64,000 bases of DNA from Phreatobacter cathodiphilus (GCF_003008515.1 NZ_CP027668.1:2658001-2722000), one strand, 5' to 3'. Counted from the stretch's first letter, positions 17,697 to 26,391 are shown. Made by a program: numbers and translations. The notes: generated by a model not told the origin, from the letters alone.

Positions 17697-18320
17697 ATGG
17701 CGAACCAGGCCATGTCTTCCAGGCGCATGATCGCGCCCGCCGAGGCCCTGCAGTCCCTCTCCGCCACCCTGCTGGCGGTGGAGCGCCTGGCCATCATGGG
17801 GTTCATGTTCCTCCTGGCCGGGCTGATCCTCCTCAACGTCGTCACCCGCTACAGCGGCAGGCCGATCTACTGGGTGGACGAGTCGGCGATCTACTCCGTC
17901 GTCTGGCTCACCTTCATCGGCGCCTCCGCCATGACGCGGCTGCGGCTGGACTTCGCGGTCTCCATGCTCACCGAGCGCCTGTCGGAGCGCGGACAGAAGA
18001 CGGCGAAGGTGATCGCCACCGGCATGGTCGTCGTCTTCGGCCTGTCGCTGGCGGCCATGTGCTGGCTGTGGATGGACCCGGTCGGCATCGCCCGGGCCGG
18101 CTTCGACGCCCGCGCCTTCGCCGGCGAGACCTTCAACTTCCTCTACACCGAGCGCACCCAGACGCTGAACTGGCCGACCTGGATGCTCTATCTGATCCTG
18201 CCGATCTTCGCGCTGTCGATGACCATCCACGGCCTCGCCAACCTCGTCGAGGATCTCGGCCTGGTGCCGCCCGCCGCCCTCAAGGGGTTTGTGCTCTCCG
18301 ACGTGGACGGGGTGAACTGA
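17697..18320 (+). CDS. TRAP transporter small permease (DctQ)
   Basis: A 207-residue inner-membrane protein with four predicted helices (about 30-52, 63-82, 108-130 and 160-182), the layout of the small TRAP subunit. It pairs with the large permease and a periplasmic binding protein to import a carboxylate using a sodium gradient. Its stop overlaps the start of the large-permease gene (ATGA), so synthesis is coupled. It is slightly longer than typical DctQ (about 160-180) because of an N-terminal cytoplasmic extension. Confidence 0.88.
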   Translation: MANQAMSSRRMIAPAEALQSLSATLLAVERLAIMGFMFLLAGLILLNVVTRYSGRPIYWVDESAIYSVVWLTFIGASAMTRLRLDFAVSMLTERLSERGQKTAKVIATGMVVVFGLSLAAMCWLWMDPVGIARAGFDARAFAGETFNFLYTERTQTLNWPTWMLYLILPIFALSMTIHGLANLVEDLGLVPPAALKGFVLSDVDGVN

Positions 18321-19585
18321 TGATCACCTCCGCCGCCTTCCTCGCGGTCATGCTGGTCGGCGTGCCGATCGGCCTGTGCCTCTGCCTCGCCGGCATCGTC
18401 TACATCATCGCCTCCGGCAACCCGCTGCTGTTCCAGTCCTATCCGCTGCAGATGTTCGGCGGCGTCGACAGCTATGGGCTGATCGCCATCCCGCTCTTCA
18501 TCCTGATCGGCGAGATCATGAACGGCGGCGGCATCACCAAGCGCATCGTCGACCTCGCCATGGCCGTGATCGGCTCGGTCCGCGGCGGGCTCGCCTACGT
18601 CAACATCCTCGCCAACATGTTCGTCGCCTCCATCCTCGGCTCCGCCACGGCGCAGGTCGCGATCATGTCGCAGATCATGGTGCCGGAGATGGAGAAGCAG
18701 GGCTACGACAAGACCTTCGCCGCCGGCCTCACCGCCTATGGCGGCATGCTCGGGCCGATCATCCCGCCCTCGGTCATGTTCGTCGTCTATTCCGTGCTGG
18801 CGCAGGTCTCGGTCTCGGACATGCTGATCGCCGGCATCGTCCCCGGTGTGCTGCTGACCGTCCTCTTCTTCGCGGTCATCGCCCTGATGGGCTATGTCTA
18901 CAACTACCCCAAGGCCGAGAAGCGCACCGCGCGCCAGCGCATCGCCACCATCCTCGATGCGGCGCCGACGCTCGCCATTCCCGTCGTCATCGTCGGTTCG
19001 ATCCTCGGCGGGCTCGCCAACGCCACCGAATCCGCCGCGGTCGGCGCCGTCGCCGCCGCGCTCGTCGGCCGCTTCTGGACGAAGCAGTTCTCCTTCTCCC
19101 GCCTGCCCGAGATGATGCTGCGCGCCGGCGTCTATTCCGCCATCGTGCTGTTCCTGGTGGCGGCGGCCGCCGTCTTCTCCTGGATCCTCATCTACGGGAA
19201 GGTGCCGCAGGAGACCGCCGCCTGGATCCAGACGGTGGCGAAGGACCCCGTCTCCTTCATGCTGCTGACCAACGTCATCCTCCTGGTCATCGGCACGGTG
19301 ATCGACGGCGTACCGGGCCTGATCATGACCGTGCCGATCCTGCTGCCCATCGCCACCGAGGTCTACGGCATCGATCCCCGCCATTTCGGCGTCGTCGTGG
19401 TCATCAACCTGGTCCTCGGCCTGCTCTCTCCGCCGGTCGGCCTGTGCTTCTTCGTCGCCGCCGCCGTCACCGGCGCCAAGCCGGGGAAGATGTTCCTCGT
19501 CACCATGCCCTTCTTCGGGGTGAGCTGCATCCTGCTGATCCTGCTCTCGCTCTACCCCTTCCTGTCCCTCGCCCTCATCAAGTGA
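18320..19585 (+). CDS. TRAP transporter large permease (DctM)
   Basis: A 421-residue membrane protein with about 12 helices that forms the transport channel of a TRAP system. Recognisable segments are IPLFILIGEIMNGGGITKRI, SILGSATAQVAIMSQIMVPEM, YGGMLGPIIPPSVMFVVYSV and NLVLGLLSPPVGLCFFVAA, all family hallmarks. The ATG at 18320 overlaps the stop of the small-permease gene; an open frame extends further upstream but inside the small-permease gene. It works with the subunits on either side. Confidence 0.94.
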   Translation: MITSAAFLAVMLVGVPIGLCLCLAGIVYIIASGNPLLFQSYPLQMFGGVDSYGLIAIPLFILIGEIMNGGGITKRIVDLAMAVIGSVRGGLAYVNILANMFVASILGSATAQVAIMSQIMVPEMEKQGYDKTFAAGLTAYGGMLGPIIPPSVMFVVYSVLAQVSVSDMLIAGIVPGVLLTVLFFAVIALMGYVYNYPKAEKRTARQRIATILDAAPTLAIPVVIVGSILGGLANATESAAVGAVAAALVGRFWTKQFSFSRLPEMMLRAGVYSAIVLFLVAAAAVFSWILIYGKVPQETAAWIQTVAKDPVSFMLLTNVILLVIGTVIDGVPGLIMTVPILLPIATEVYGIDPRHFGVVVVINLVLGLLSPPVGLCFFVAAAVTGAKPGKMFLVTMPFFGVSCILLILLSLYPFLSLALIK

Positions 19586-19617
19586 ATGCCTCCCTCCAAC
19601 CCCTCAGGAGCATGACC

Positions 19618-20601
19618 ATGACCCTCTCCCGCCGCCATCTCCTCGCCGCCGGCGCCGCCCTGCCGCTGGCCGCTCCTTCGCTGGCGCTGGCCCAGGCCAA
19701 GGAGTTCCGCCTCGGCATCCTCACCCCCGCCGGCCACCCCTGGAACCGCGCCGCGTTGAAGGTCGGCGAGGACCTGAAGGCCGCCACCAACGGCCGCCTG
19801 ACGCTGACCGTCTTCCACTCCGGCCAGCTCGGCAACGAAGCCGCCATGCTGCAGCAGATGCAGTCGGGCGCCCTCGACATGGGCTGGATCATGGCCGCCG
19901 AGCTCGGCTCGCGCGTGCCCACCATCGCCGCCATCACGGCGCCATACGTGGTCGATTCCACCCCGAAGATCGCCAAGCTGGTGCGCGATCCCGTCGCCAT
20001 GAAGCTCTTCGAGGTGCTTCCCCGCGAGACCGGGACGATCGGCCTCGCCTGGGGCATCACCGGCATGCGCGCCGTCTTCGCGGCCAAGGACATCTCCAAG
20101 GTCGCCGACATCCGCGGCATGAAGCTGCGCATCAACCCGACCCCGGTCTATCGCGACTTCTACCAGCTTCTCGGCGCCGCCCCGACCCCGATCCCGACGC
20201 CGCAGGTCTTCGACGCCATGACCAACGGCCAGGTCGACGGCCTGGAGGCGGACCTCGAGTTCTCCTGGAACCAGCGCTTCGACAAGCCGTCGAAGTCGAT
20301 CCTGCAGATGAACGCCGTCTTCATGCCGGTCATCGCCCTCGTCTCCGGCCGCGTCTGGCAGACGGTCTCGGCCGCCGACCGCGAGCTCATCACCAGGACG
20401 GTGAAAGGAGCCCTCGACCAGCAGATCGACGAACTCGCCGGCAACGAGCCGAAGCTCGTCGACCAGTTCAAGGCGACCGGCATCCCCTTCCGCAACGCCG
20501 ATCCGAAGGACGCCGCGGCCGTCGTCGCCGAGTTCGACAAGATCTGGCTGCCCAAGGCCCCCATCCTTGCCGACCTGCGCAAGGCCGGCGCGGCGCTCTG
20601 A
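19618..20601 (+). CDS. TRAP transporter periplasmic substrate-binding protein (DctP)
   Basis: A 327-residue exported solute-binding protein. The N-terminus carries a Tat-like signal (SRRHLLAAGAALPLAAP) with a cleavage site after ALAQA. The mature protein has the DctP pattern: LGILTPAGHPWN, a conserved arginine in GMKLRINPTP near 175 that binds the substrate carboxylate, and FDAMTNGQVDGLEADLEF. The start at 19618 has AGGAG seven bases upstream; an ATG six bases earlier is too close to it. The genes following suggest hydroxyproline or a related amino or keto acid as ligand, but binding proteins of this family vary widely. Confidence 0.92.
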   Translation: MTLSRRHLLAAGAALPLAAPSLALAQAKEFRLGILTPAGHPWNRAALKVGEDLKAATNGRLTLTVFHSGQLGNEAAMLQQMQSGALDMGWIMAAELGSRVPTIAAITAPYVVDSTPKIAKLVRDPVAMKLFEVLPRETGTIGLAWGITGMRAVFAAKDISKVADIRGMKLRINPTPVYRDFYQLLGAAPTPIPTPQVFDAMTNGQVDGLEADLEFSWNQRFDKPSKSILQMNAVFMPVIALVSGRVWQTVSAADRELITRTVKGALDQQIDELAGNEPKLVDQFKATGIPFRNADPKDAAAVVAEFDKIWLPKAPILADLRKAGAAL

Positions 20602-20617
20602 GCCGCACCAACACCGT

Positions 20618-20740
20618 CCGTCATCCCCGGCCGACCGAGCGTGAGCGAGGGAGGGGAAGGGGATCCAGGCGTTGCAGCGCTCGCGTTCGCGGCCCCTGGA
20701 CCCCCTTCCCTCGGCCTTCGGCCTCGCCGGGGGTGACGGG
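20618..20740. repeat. Intergenic palindromic repeat, family B
   Basis: Inverted ends CCGTCATCCCCGG (20618-20630) and CCGGGGGTGACGG (20727-20739) with one mismatch. The right half, 20712-20740, is identical at 28 of 29 positions to 40425-40453. It fills most of the gap between the TRAP binding-protein gene and the deaminase gene and may form a long hairpin in the transcript. Confidence 0.75.
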
Positions 20741-20815
20741 CCGTCGAGCCTCCCCCATCACCGCCGGCGGCGCCTGACGCCGCCGCGCCACGACCGATCA
20801 TCTGGAGAAAACCCC

Positions 20816-21745
20816 ATGGCACCCCGCATTTCCTGGGAAGGCGTCTTCCCGGCCGTCACCACCCAGTTCCACGACGACCTCTCCCTCGACATCGACGCCA
20901 CCGCCAAGGTGATGGACAACCTGATCCGCGACGGCGTGTCCGGCCTCATCGTCTGCGGTTCGGTCGGCGAGAACACCTCGCTCGAGCGGCGCGAGAAGAT
21001 TGCGATCATGGAGACGGCAAAATCCGTCGCCGCCGGCCGCGTGCCGGTCCTCTGCGGCATCGCCGAGTTCACCACCGCCTTCGCGGTGGAGACGGCCAAG
21101 GAAGCCGCCCGCATCGGCATCGACGGCATCATGGTCATGCCGGCGCTGGTCTATTCCTCGAAGCCGCACGAGACGGCGCAGCATTTCCGCACGGTCGCGA
21201 CCGCCACCGACCTGCCGGTCATGCTCTACAACAACCCGCCGATCTACAAGAACGACGTCACCCCCGACATCCTCGTCTCCCTCGCCGACGTCGAGACCGT
21301 GGTCTGCTTCAAGGACTCCTCCGGCGACACCCGCCGCTTCATCGACACCCGCAACATGGTCGGTGACCGCTTCGTGCTCTTCGCCGGCCTCGACGACGTC
21401 ATCGTCGAGAGCGTCGCCATGGGCGCGGTCGGCTGGGTCTCCGGCATGTCCAACGCCTTCCCGCGCGAGGGCGAGACGCTGTTCCGCCTCGCCAAGGCCG
21501 GCCGCTTCAAGGAGGCCATGCCGCTCTACGAATGGTTCATGCCCCTGCTCCACCTCGACGCCCGGCCCGACCTCGTCCAGTGCATCAAGCTGTGCGAGCA
21601 CATCATGGGTCGCGGCACCGCGCTGACCCGTCCGCCGCGCCTCGCCCTGCTGCCGCACGAGGCGGCCGAGGTGCAGGCGATGATGGCGAAGGCCCTCGCC
21701 AACCGCCCGAAACTGCCCGACGTCGGCCTGAAGGTCGCCGCCTGA
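20816..21745 (+). CDS. DapA-family lyase, probable 1-pyrroline-4-hydroxy-2-carboxylate deaminase
   Basis: A 309-residue TIM-barrel aldolase of the dihydrodipicolinate synthase family. The Schiff-base lysine is K166 (in CFKDSSGD) and the catalytic tyrosine Y138 (in LYNNPPIYKND); GSVGENTSLE near 48 is the substrate-binding loop. The sequence strongly resembles the rhizobial hydroxyproline-degradation deaminase, which converts 1-pyrroline-4-hydroxy-2-carboxylate to 2-oxoglutarate semialdehyde and ammonia. A hydroxyproline epimerase gene 2.7 kb downstream and the TRAP transporter upstream support this. True DapA is the alternative, but this catabolic context argues against it. The ATG at 20816 starts the fold correctly. 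Confidence 0.8.
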   Translation: MAPRISWEGVFPAVTTQFHDDLSLDIDATAKVMDNLIRDGVSGLIVCGSVGENTSLERREKIAIMETAKSVAAGRVPVLCGIAEFTTAFAVETAKEAARIGIDGIMVMPALVYSSKPHETAQHFRTVATATDLPVMLYNNPPIYKNDVTPDILVSLADVETVVCFKDSSGDTRRFIDTRNMVGDRFVLFAGLDDVIVESVAMGAVGWVSGMSNAFPREGETLFRLAKAGRFKEAMPLYEWFMPLLHLDARPDLVQCIKLCEHIMGRGTALTRPPRLALLPHEAAEVQAMMAKALANRPKLPDVGLKVAA

Positions 21746-21848
21746 CGATCGCCGCGGCGCGCCCGCTCCGACAGGGGCGGGCGCCACGGTTAGGATTAAC
21801 CCATTCTTCGGTTGTAGCGTGGTCGAATACACGACAACCGAGGGTGGA

Positions 21849-23078
21849 ATGGCCGACGCCGAACCGATCTTCAGCCCCCCGCGGTGGGGCCTGACCCGCT
21901 GGCTGGCGAGTTCGGGCCAGCCGGTGCCGGACGACGTGCGCGCCGCGCTCGTCGCCACCCTCTTCGGCGCCATGCCCATCTTCCTCGGCGGCGTCGCCAA
22001 CACCATGACCATCGCCGTCCTCGTGACGCTGTGGCATCCCGCGCCGATGCTGATCGCCTGGTGCGTCCTCGAGGTCGTCATCTCCCTGACCCGCCTCGCC
22101 GTCATGCTGCACGCCCGCCGCGCCGCGCGCCGGGGCGGACGCACCTTCACCGACCTCAGCATCGTCCTCGCCGTCGCCTGGGGCTTCACCACCGGCCTCG
22201 GCGCCTGCCTCATCCTGCTCACCGGCGACTGGCCCACCGCCATCGTCGTCTGCATCTCCGCCGCCGGCATGGTCGGCGGCATGTGCTTCCGCTATGTCGG
22301 CGCCCCGCGCCTGGCCACCGCCGTCATCGCCGGCGCGCTGCTGCCGGCGACCACCGGTGCCCTCCTCTCCGGCAACCCGATCCTGCTCGTCTCGGCCGTC
22401 CAGGCCCCGGCCCTGCTCGTCGCCATGAGCATGGCGGCCTTCCAGCTCCACCGCATCCTCGTCGCCACCATGATGGCGGAGCGGGAACATCTCCTGCGCA
22501 CCCGGCTCGACCCGCTCACCGGCCTCGCCAACCGCAACGGCCTCGCCGACGACCTGAACGCGCGCCTCGCCCGCGCTGCGGCACAGGAGGAGGCCTTCGC
22601 CCTCCTCTATCTCGACCTCGACGGCTTCAAGGCGGTCAACGACACCCACGGCCACCTCGTCGGCGACCGGGTGCTCGCCATGGCGGCCGAGCGACTGCGC
22701 GAGAGCCTCTCGCAGGGCGACACGGCCGGCCGTCTCGGCGGCGACGAATTCGTGGTGCTCGCCGCCGGCGGCAGCGAACTCCAGGCCCTCGGCCTCGCCC
22801 GCCTTCTGCTCTCGGCGATTTCCGCACCCTATCCGCTAGCCGATGGCCGTACCGCGCGCATCGGCGTCAGCATCGGCGTAGCCCTCGCACCCAGCGACGG
22901 CGCCGACGCCGACACGCTGATGACGCGGGCCGATACCGCTCTCTACGTCGCCAAGGCCCGCGGCAAAGCTTCCGTCGCCCTCGCCAGCGAGGTCGACGGC
23001 GAAACCCGCTCGCTCTGGGAGGCCATGCGGCGGGCCGGCGCCGGGCCCCACGACCACCATCTCGCCCGCGCCGGCTGA
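21849..23078 (+). CDS. Membrane diguanylate cyclase, first of tandem pair
   Basis: A 409-residue GGDEF protein with a membrane-embedded N-terminal half of about six helices (residues about 30-210, including VATLFGAMPIFLGGVANTM and AAGMVGGMCFRYVGAPRL). The GGDEF domain follows at about 225-390, with DPLTGLANRNGL, LDLDGFKAVNDTHGH and the intact active site LGGDEFVVLA. The inhibitory RxxD site is altered to SQGD, so product inhibition is unlikely. The start at 21849 has a GAGGGTGG ribosome site; a GTG at 21819 is an alternative. It is a clear paralogue of the next gene over its whole length. Confidence 0.92.
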   Translation: MADAEPIFSPPRWGLTRWLASSGQPVPDDVRAALVATLFGAMPIFLGGVANTMTIAVLVTLWHPAPMLIAWCVLEVVISLTRLAVMLHARRAARRGGRTFTDLSIVLAVAWGFTTGLGACLILLTGDWPTAIVVCISAAGMVGGMCFRYVGAPRLATAVIAGALLPATTGALLSGNPILLVSAVQAPALLVAMSMAAFQLHRILVATMMAEREHLLRTRLDPLTGLANRNGLADDLNARLARAAAQEEAFALLYLDLDGFKAVNDTHGHLVGDRVLAMAAERLRESLSQGDTAGRLGGDEFVVLAAGGSELQALGLARLLLSAISAPYPLADGRTARIGVSIGVALAPSDGADADTLMTRADTALYVAKARGKASVALASEVDGETRSLWEAMRRAGAGPHDHHLARAG

Positions 23079-23195
23079 TGGGCTACTATTTTACCAGTTC
23101 GATCACGCGCCTATGCCGGTTTTTTTATACCGCTATTTACGCGGCGTTGAGGCGCGTCCGTCATCAGTCCGCCCAACCCTGGCGGAGTTGCGCGA

Positions 23196-24407
23196 ATGCA
23201 GACTGATGACGTCGTTTTTTCCGCACCGACCTGGCGCCTGACGCGCTGGCTCGCTGCTGTTCCAGAGGGCACGCCCGACACCATCCGGCAACGGCTGGTC
23301 GCGGAGCTGTTCGGCAATCTTCCCGTCTTTTTCGGCGGGCTGATCGCCACGGTGGTCGGCCCCCTCAGCGTCGTCGTCTTCAAGCCCAGCGTCTGGTTCA
23401 TCGCCTGGCTGATGGTCGAGGCCGTCATCTGCGCCGTGCGCCTCGGCGTGCTCGTCCACGGCCGGCGCGCGGCGCGACGCGGCGAGCGCACCTATACCGA
23501 CCTCCACATCGTCATGGCCCTGGCCTGGAGCGCCAATCTCGGCCTCGGCTGCCTCATGGCGATCCTCTCCGGCGATTGGCTCATCGCCACCATCGCCTGT
23601 GTCCCGGCGGCTGCCATGGTCGGCGGCATCTGCTTCCGCAACTTCGCCGCCCCCCGCCTCGCCTCCACGATGATCGCGCTCTCGCTCTCGCCGATGCCTG
23701 TCGCCACGCTCATGTCCGGCGAGTCGGCCCTCCTCGGCGTGACGCTCCTCGTCCCCCTCTTCCTGTTCTCCATGAGCGTGTCGGCGTTCCAGATGAACGC
23801 GACGGTCGTTTCCGCCATGGTCGCCGAGCAGGAGAACCGCCACCGGGCGACCCACGACGACCTGACGGGCCTCTGCAACCGCGCCCACCTCATCACCCAG
23901 CTCGGCGAACGCCTGACCCGGGAGCGTCCCCGGGGGCTCGCGCTGTTCTACCTCGACCTCGACGGCTTCAAGCAGGTCAACGACACCTTCGGCCACGGCA
24001 CCGGCGACCGCCTGCTGCAACTGGTGTCCGAGCAGATCAATGCCACCGTCCGGGCAGGAGACGTCACCGCCCGTCTCGGCGGAGACGAGTTCGTCGTGCT
24101 CGCGGACGGGCTCGACCGCGCCGGCGCAATCGCTCTCGGCCACAACCTCTGCTGCGAGATCGCCCGCAGTTACAGCGTCAACGGGCACGACTGCGTCATC
24201 GGCGTCAGCGTCGGCGTCGCCCTCGCTCCCGAGCAGGGCGGCGAGGCGACCAGCCTGCTGGCAGCCGCGGACGCTGCTCTCTACACGGCCAAGGGTCGCG
24301 GCGCCCCTTCGGTCGTCATGGCCGGCACGGCGGTCGGACCCTCGCCCTCGATCGTGCCGACCGCGGGCCCGCCGCTGCCGGCGACGCTGCAACTCAACCC
24401 CTCCTGA
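23196..24407 (+). CDS. Membrane diguanylate cyclase, second of tandem pair
   Basis: A 403-residue paralogue of the preceding gene, alignable end to end: the same TWRLTRWLA start, the same six-helix membrane region (LFGNLPVFFGGLIATV, AAAMVGGICFRNFAAPRL) and a GGDEF domain with DDLTGLCNRAHL, LDLDGFKQVNDTFGH and LGGDEFVVLA. Unlike its twin it keeps the RxxD inhibition site (RAGD, nine residues before the active site). A proline-rich 30-residue tail follows the domain. The pair therefore makes cyclic di-GMP with and without feedback control. The 117-base gap between them suggests duplication in place. Confidence 0.92.
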   Translation: MQTDDVVFSAPTWRLTRWLAAVPEGTPDTIRQRLVAELFGNLPVFFGGLIATVVGPLSVVVFKPSVWFIAWLMVEAVICAVRLGVLVHGRRAARRGERTYTDLHIVMALAWSANLGLGCLMAILSGDWLIATIACVPAAAMVGGICFRNFAAPRLASTMIALSLSPMPVATLMSGESALLGVTLLVPLFLFSMSVSAFQMNATVVSAMVAEQENRHRATHDDLTGLCNRAHLITQLGERLTRERPRGLALFYLDLDGFKQVNDTFGHGTGDRLLQLVSEQINATVRAGDVTARLGGDEFVVLADGLDRAGAIALGHNLCCEIARSYSVNGHDCVIGVSVGVALAPEQGGEATSLLAAADAALYTAKGRGAPSVVMAGTAVGPSPSIVPTAGPPLPATLQLNPS

Positions 24408-24475
24408 GACGCGGTTGCACGGCAGGCTGCGGGGCCGCATACCCTCGTGCACAGAGACGAGGGGATCCTGCCGCC

Positions 24476-25483
24476 ATGACCCGCTTCACCTTCACCTGCA
24501 TCGACGGCCATACCTGCGGCAATCCCGTCCGCATCGTCACCGGCGGCTCCATCCCCCAACTCGCCGGCGACACCATGTTCGCGCGCCGCCAGGACTTCCT
24601 CGCCCGCCACGACTGGATTCGCACCAGCCTGATGTTCGAGCCGCGCGGCCACGACATGATGTCGGGTTCGATCCTCTATCCGCCGACGCGGCCCGACTGC
24701 GACGTCGGCATCCTCTTCATCGAGACCTCGGGCTGCCTGCCCATGTGCGGCCACGGCACCATCGGCACGGTCACCACCATCATCGAGCACGGCCTCGTGA
24801 CGCCGAAGACGCCGGGCGTGCTGATGCTCGACACGCCGGCCGGCCTCGTCGAGGCGCGCTACGTGCAGAACGGACCCTATGTGGAGAGCGTGCGCCTCAC
24901 CAACGTGCCGTCCTTCCTGCTCGGGCGCGGCTACGAGGTGGAGGTCGAGGGCCTGGGCACGCTCACGGTGGACGTCGCCTATGGCGGAAACTTCTACGCC
25001 ATCGTCGAGCCGCAGCCGGGTTACGCCGACCTCGACGACCTCCAGCCCTCCGAGGTCATCCGCTTCTCAGGGCTCCTGCGCCGCGCCTTCAACGCCCGCC
25101 ACGCCATCGTCCATCCGGAGAACCCGGCACTCGACCGCCTGACCCACGTCCTGTGGACCGGCGCGCCCCGCAACGGCGGCACGGCGCGCAATGCCGTCTT
25201 CTACGGCGACAAGGCCATCGACCGTTCTCCCTGCGGCACCGGGACCTCGGCCCGCATGGCCCATCTCGCCGCCACCGGCCGGCTGAAGGAGGGCGAGGCC
25301 TTCGTCCACGAATCCATCATCGGCTCGACCTTCACCGGACGGATCGAGGGGCGGGCGAAGGTTGGTGGCCTCGACGCCATCATCCCCTCCATCGAGGGCT
25401 GGGCCCGCGTCACCGGCATCAACACCATCTTCGTCGACCACCGCGACCCCTACTGGCAGGGTTTCCAGGTCGCGGACCGGTAG
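24476..25483 (+). CDS. 4-hydroxyproline 2-epimerase (proline racemase family)
   Basis: A 335-residue cofactor-independent epimerase. The two catalytic cysteines are C91 (in PMCGHGTIG) and C253 (in RSPCGTGTSAR), which remove and add the alpha-proton from opposite faces. The N-terminal DGHTCGNPVR motif is the form seen in hydroxyproline epimerases, while true proline racemases carry GEP at this point. It would convert trans-4-hydroxy-L-proline to cis-4-hydroxy-D-proline, the first step of the pathway whose later step is probably carried out by the DapA-family deaminase at 20.8 kb. The middle step, a D-hydroxyproline oxidase or dehydrogenase, is not in this window. Confidence 0.88.
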   Translation: MTRFTFTCIDGHTCGNPVRIVTGGSIPQLAGDTMFARRQDFLARHDWIRTSLMFEPRGHDMMSGSILYPPTRPDCDVGILFIETSGCLPMCGHGTIGTVTTIIEHGLVTPKTPGVLMLDTPAGLVEARYVQNGPYVESVRLTNVPSFLLGRGYEVEVEGLGTLTVDVAYGGNFYAIVEPQPGYADLDDLQPSEVIRFSGLLRRAFNARHAIVHPENPALDRLTHVLWTGAPRNGGTARNAVFYGDKAIDRSPCGTGTSARMAHLAATGRLKEGEAFVHESIIGSTFTGRIEGRAKVGGLDAIIPSIEGWARVTGINTIFVDHRDPYWQGFQVADR

Positions 25484-25533
25484 GCGAGCGCGCAAGCACT
25501 CGGAAATGAGTGGCGGTGCCTTGCATGGGCGCA

Positions 25534-25603
25534 AGTGCGTCCTTCGAGGCTCGCCTCCGGACATGCTGGCGCATTGCCGGGGCTCGCACCTCAGGATGAG
25601 GAG
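25534..25603. repeat. Dispersed intergenic repeat, family A, copy 3
   Basis: Begins AGTGCGTCCTTCGAGGCTCGC without the first base of some copies and ends CGCACCTCAGGATGAGGAG, with a longer centre than copy 1. It is followed by TTGTGAACTGCACC, the inverse of the bases beside copy 2. Confidence 0.8.
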
Positions 25604-25677
25604 GGTTGTGAACTGCACCGATCCCGGTGAGTCCCACTGGTGCACTGCAGCCGCACCCCGATGCCGATCGCCAAGTT

Positions 25678-25735
25678 CCTCATCCTGAGGTGCGAGGGCA
25701 AGGCCCGAGCCTCGAAGGACGCACTCGGCCGATGC
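25678..25735. repeat. Dispersed intergenic repeat, family A, copy 4 (inverted)
   Basis: Begins CCTCATCCTGAGGTGCGAG and ends GCCTCGAAGGACGCACT. It is an inverted partner of copy 3, 74 bases away. Copies 3 and 4 occupy most of the 300-base gene-free gap 25484-25783, in which I see nothing else. Confidence 0.8.
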
Positions 25736-25783
25736 AGGCCGGCTGACGAGATGACAACGCACACAGGAGCGGCGACGAAGGCC

Positions 25784-26176
25784 TCAGCCCTGCGGCGCCA
25801 CCACCGGATGGGCGGCGCGATAGGGCTCGATGCGCACGATGCCGGCGGCCATGAGCGCCACCTTGCCCGTCGGCGCCATCACCAGCGCGCCGCCGTCGCC
25901 GCGGCGCACCCCATATTGCCAGACGGTCATCTGCCCCTCGGCGGCGATCTTGCGCGCCAGCGCCTCGACCGGATTGCCGCTGCCGAGCGCCGCGGTCTCC
26001 GCCGCGGTCAGGCCGACCACGATCGTGTCGCGCGGGCCGACGACGTTGAAGAGAGTGACGGCGGCCGCGGGCTGCGCCAGCGCCGGGCCGAGCGCGAAGG
26101 GGATGACGGCCGCACCGGCGGCGAGGGAGGCGAGGACGCGGCGGCGGTTCGCCTGGCGCAGCATGAGGGTGGTCAT
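25784..26176 (-). CDS. Tat-exported protein of unknown function
   Basis: A 130-residue protein, start at 26176 with a GGAGA ribosome site. The N-terminus has a twin-arginine-like signal (NRRRVLASLAAGAAVIPFALG) with probable cleavage after ALAQ. The mature part, about 95 residues, has the segments FNVVGPRDTIVVGLTAAE and MAPTGKVALMAAGIVRIEPY, suggesting a small beta-rich domain. I recognise no family. It is divergent from the ZnuD-like receptor and shares its intergenic region, so it may be under the same metal control and work in the periplasm; that is inference. Confidence 0.65.
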   Translation of the reverse strand: MTTLMLRQANRRRVLASLAAGAAVIPFALGPALAQPAAAVTLFNVVGPRDTIVVGLTAAETAALGSGNPVEALARKIAAEGQMTVWQYGVRRGDGGALVMAPTGKVALMAAGIVRIEPYRAAHPVVAPQG

Positions 26177-26327
26177 GGGATGATCTCCGGGTGCGGGCGA
26201 CGGCCCGCGTTCGGGGAGGCTTGTGGCTCGCCGCGGTTTCAGCCGGGCGGCCCGTGCCGCCGCTGCCGTTTCAGGACTGAAAAGCAACACCGGCAGGCTG
26301 CTCCGCGCCGGCCCGTGCGGAGAGCGC

Positions 26328-26374
26328 TTGACAGCGGCGGCGGCGGACCGGATTAAGTTACGTTGTAACATTGC
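26328..26374 (+). promoter_or_regulatory. Promoter with Zur-like operator ahead of TonB receptor
   Basis: A TTGACA -35 box lies at 26328-26333, with a weak -10 (GATTAA, 26351-26356) 17 bases on. Overlapping the -10 is the palindrome GTTACGTTGTAAC (26357-26369), part of the reverse-strand sequence ATGTTACAACGTAAC. That agrees at 13 of 15 places with ATGTTATAACATAAC, the form I recall for Zur boxes of alphaproteobacteria. Zinc-bound Zur here would block the receptor promoter. Confidence 0.55.
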
Positions 26375-26391
26375 ATTGCGCCGGAGTTGTC

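Noticed and set aside
20816-21745. Biosynthetic dihydrodipicolinate synthase (dapA)
   Set aside because: The fold and catalytic residues fit, but the sequence and the TRAP/GntR/epimerase context fit the hydroxyproline deaminase better.
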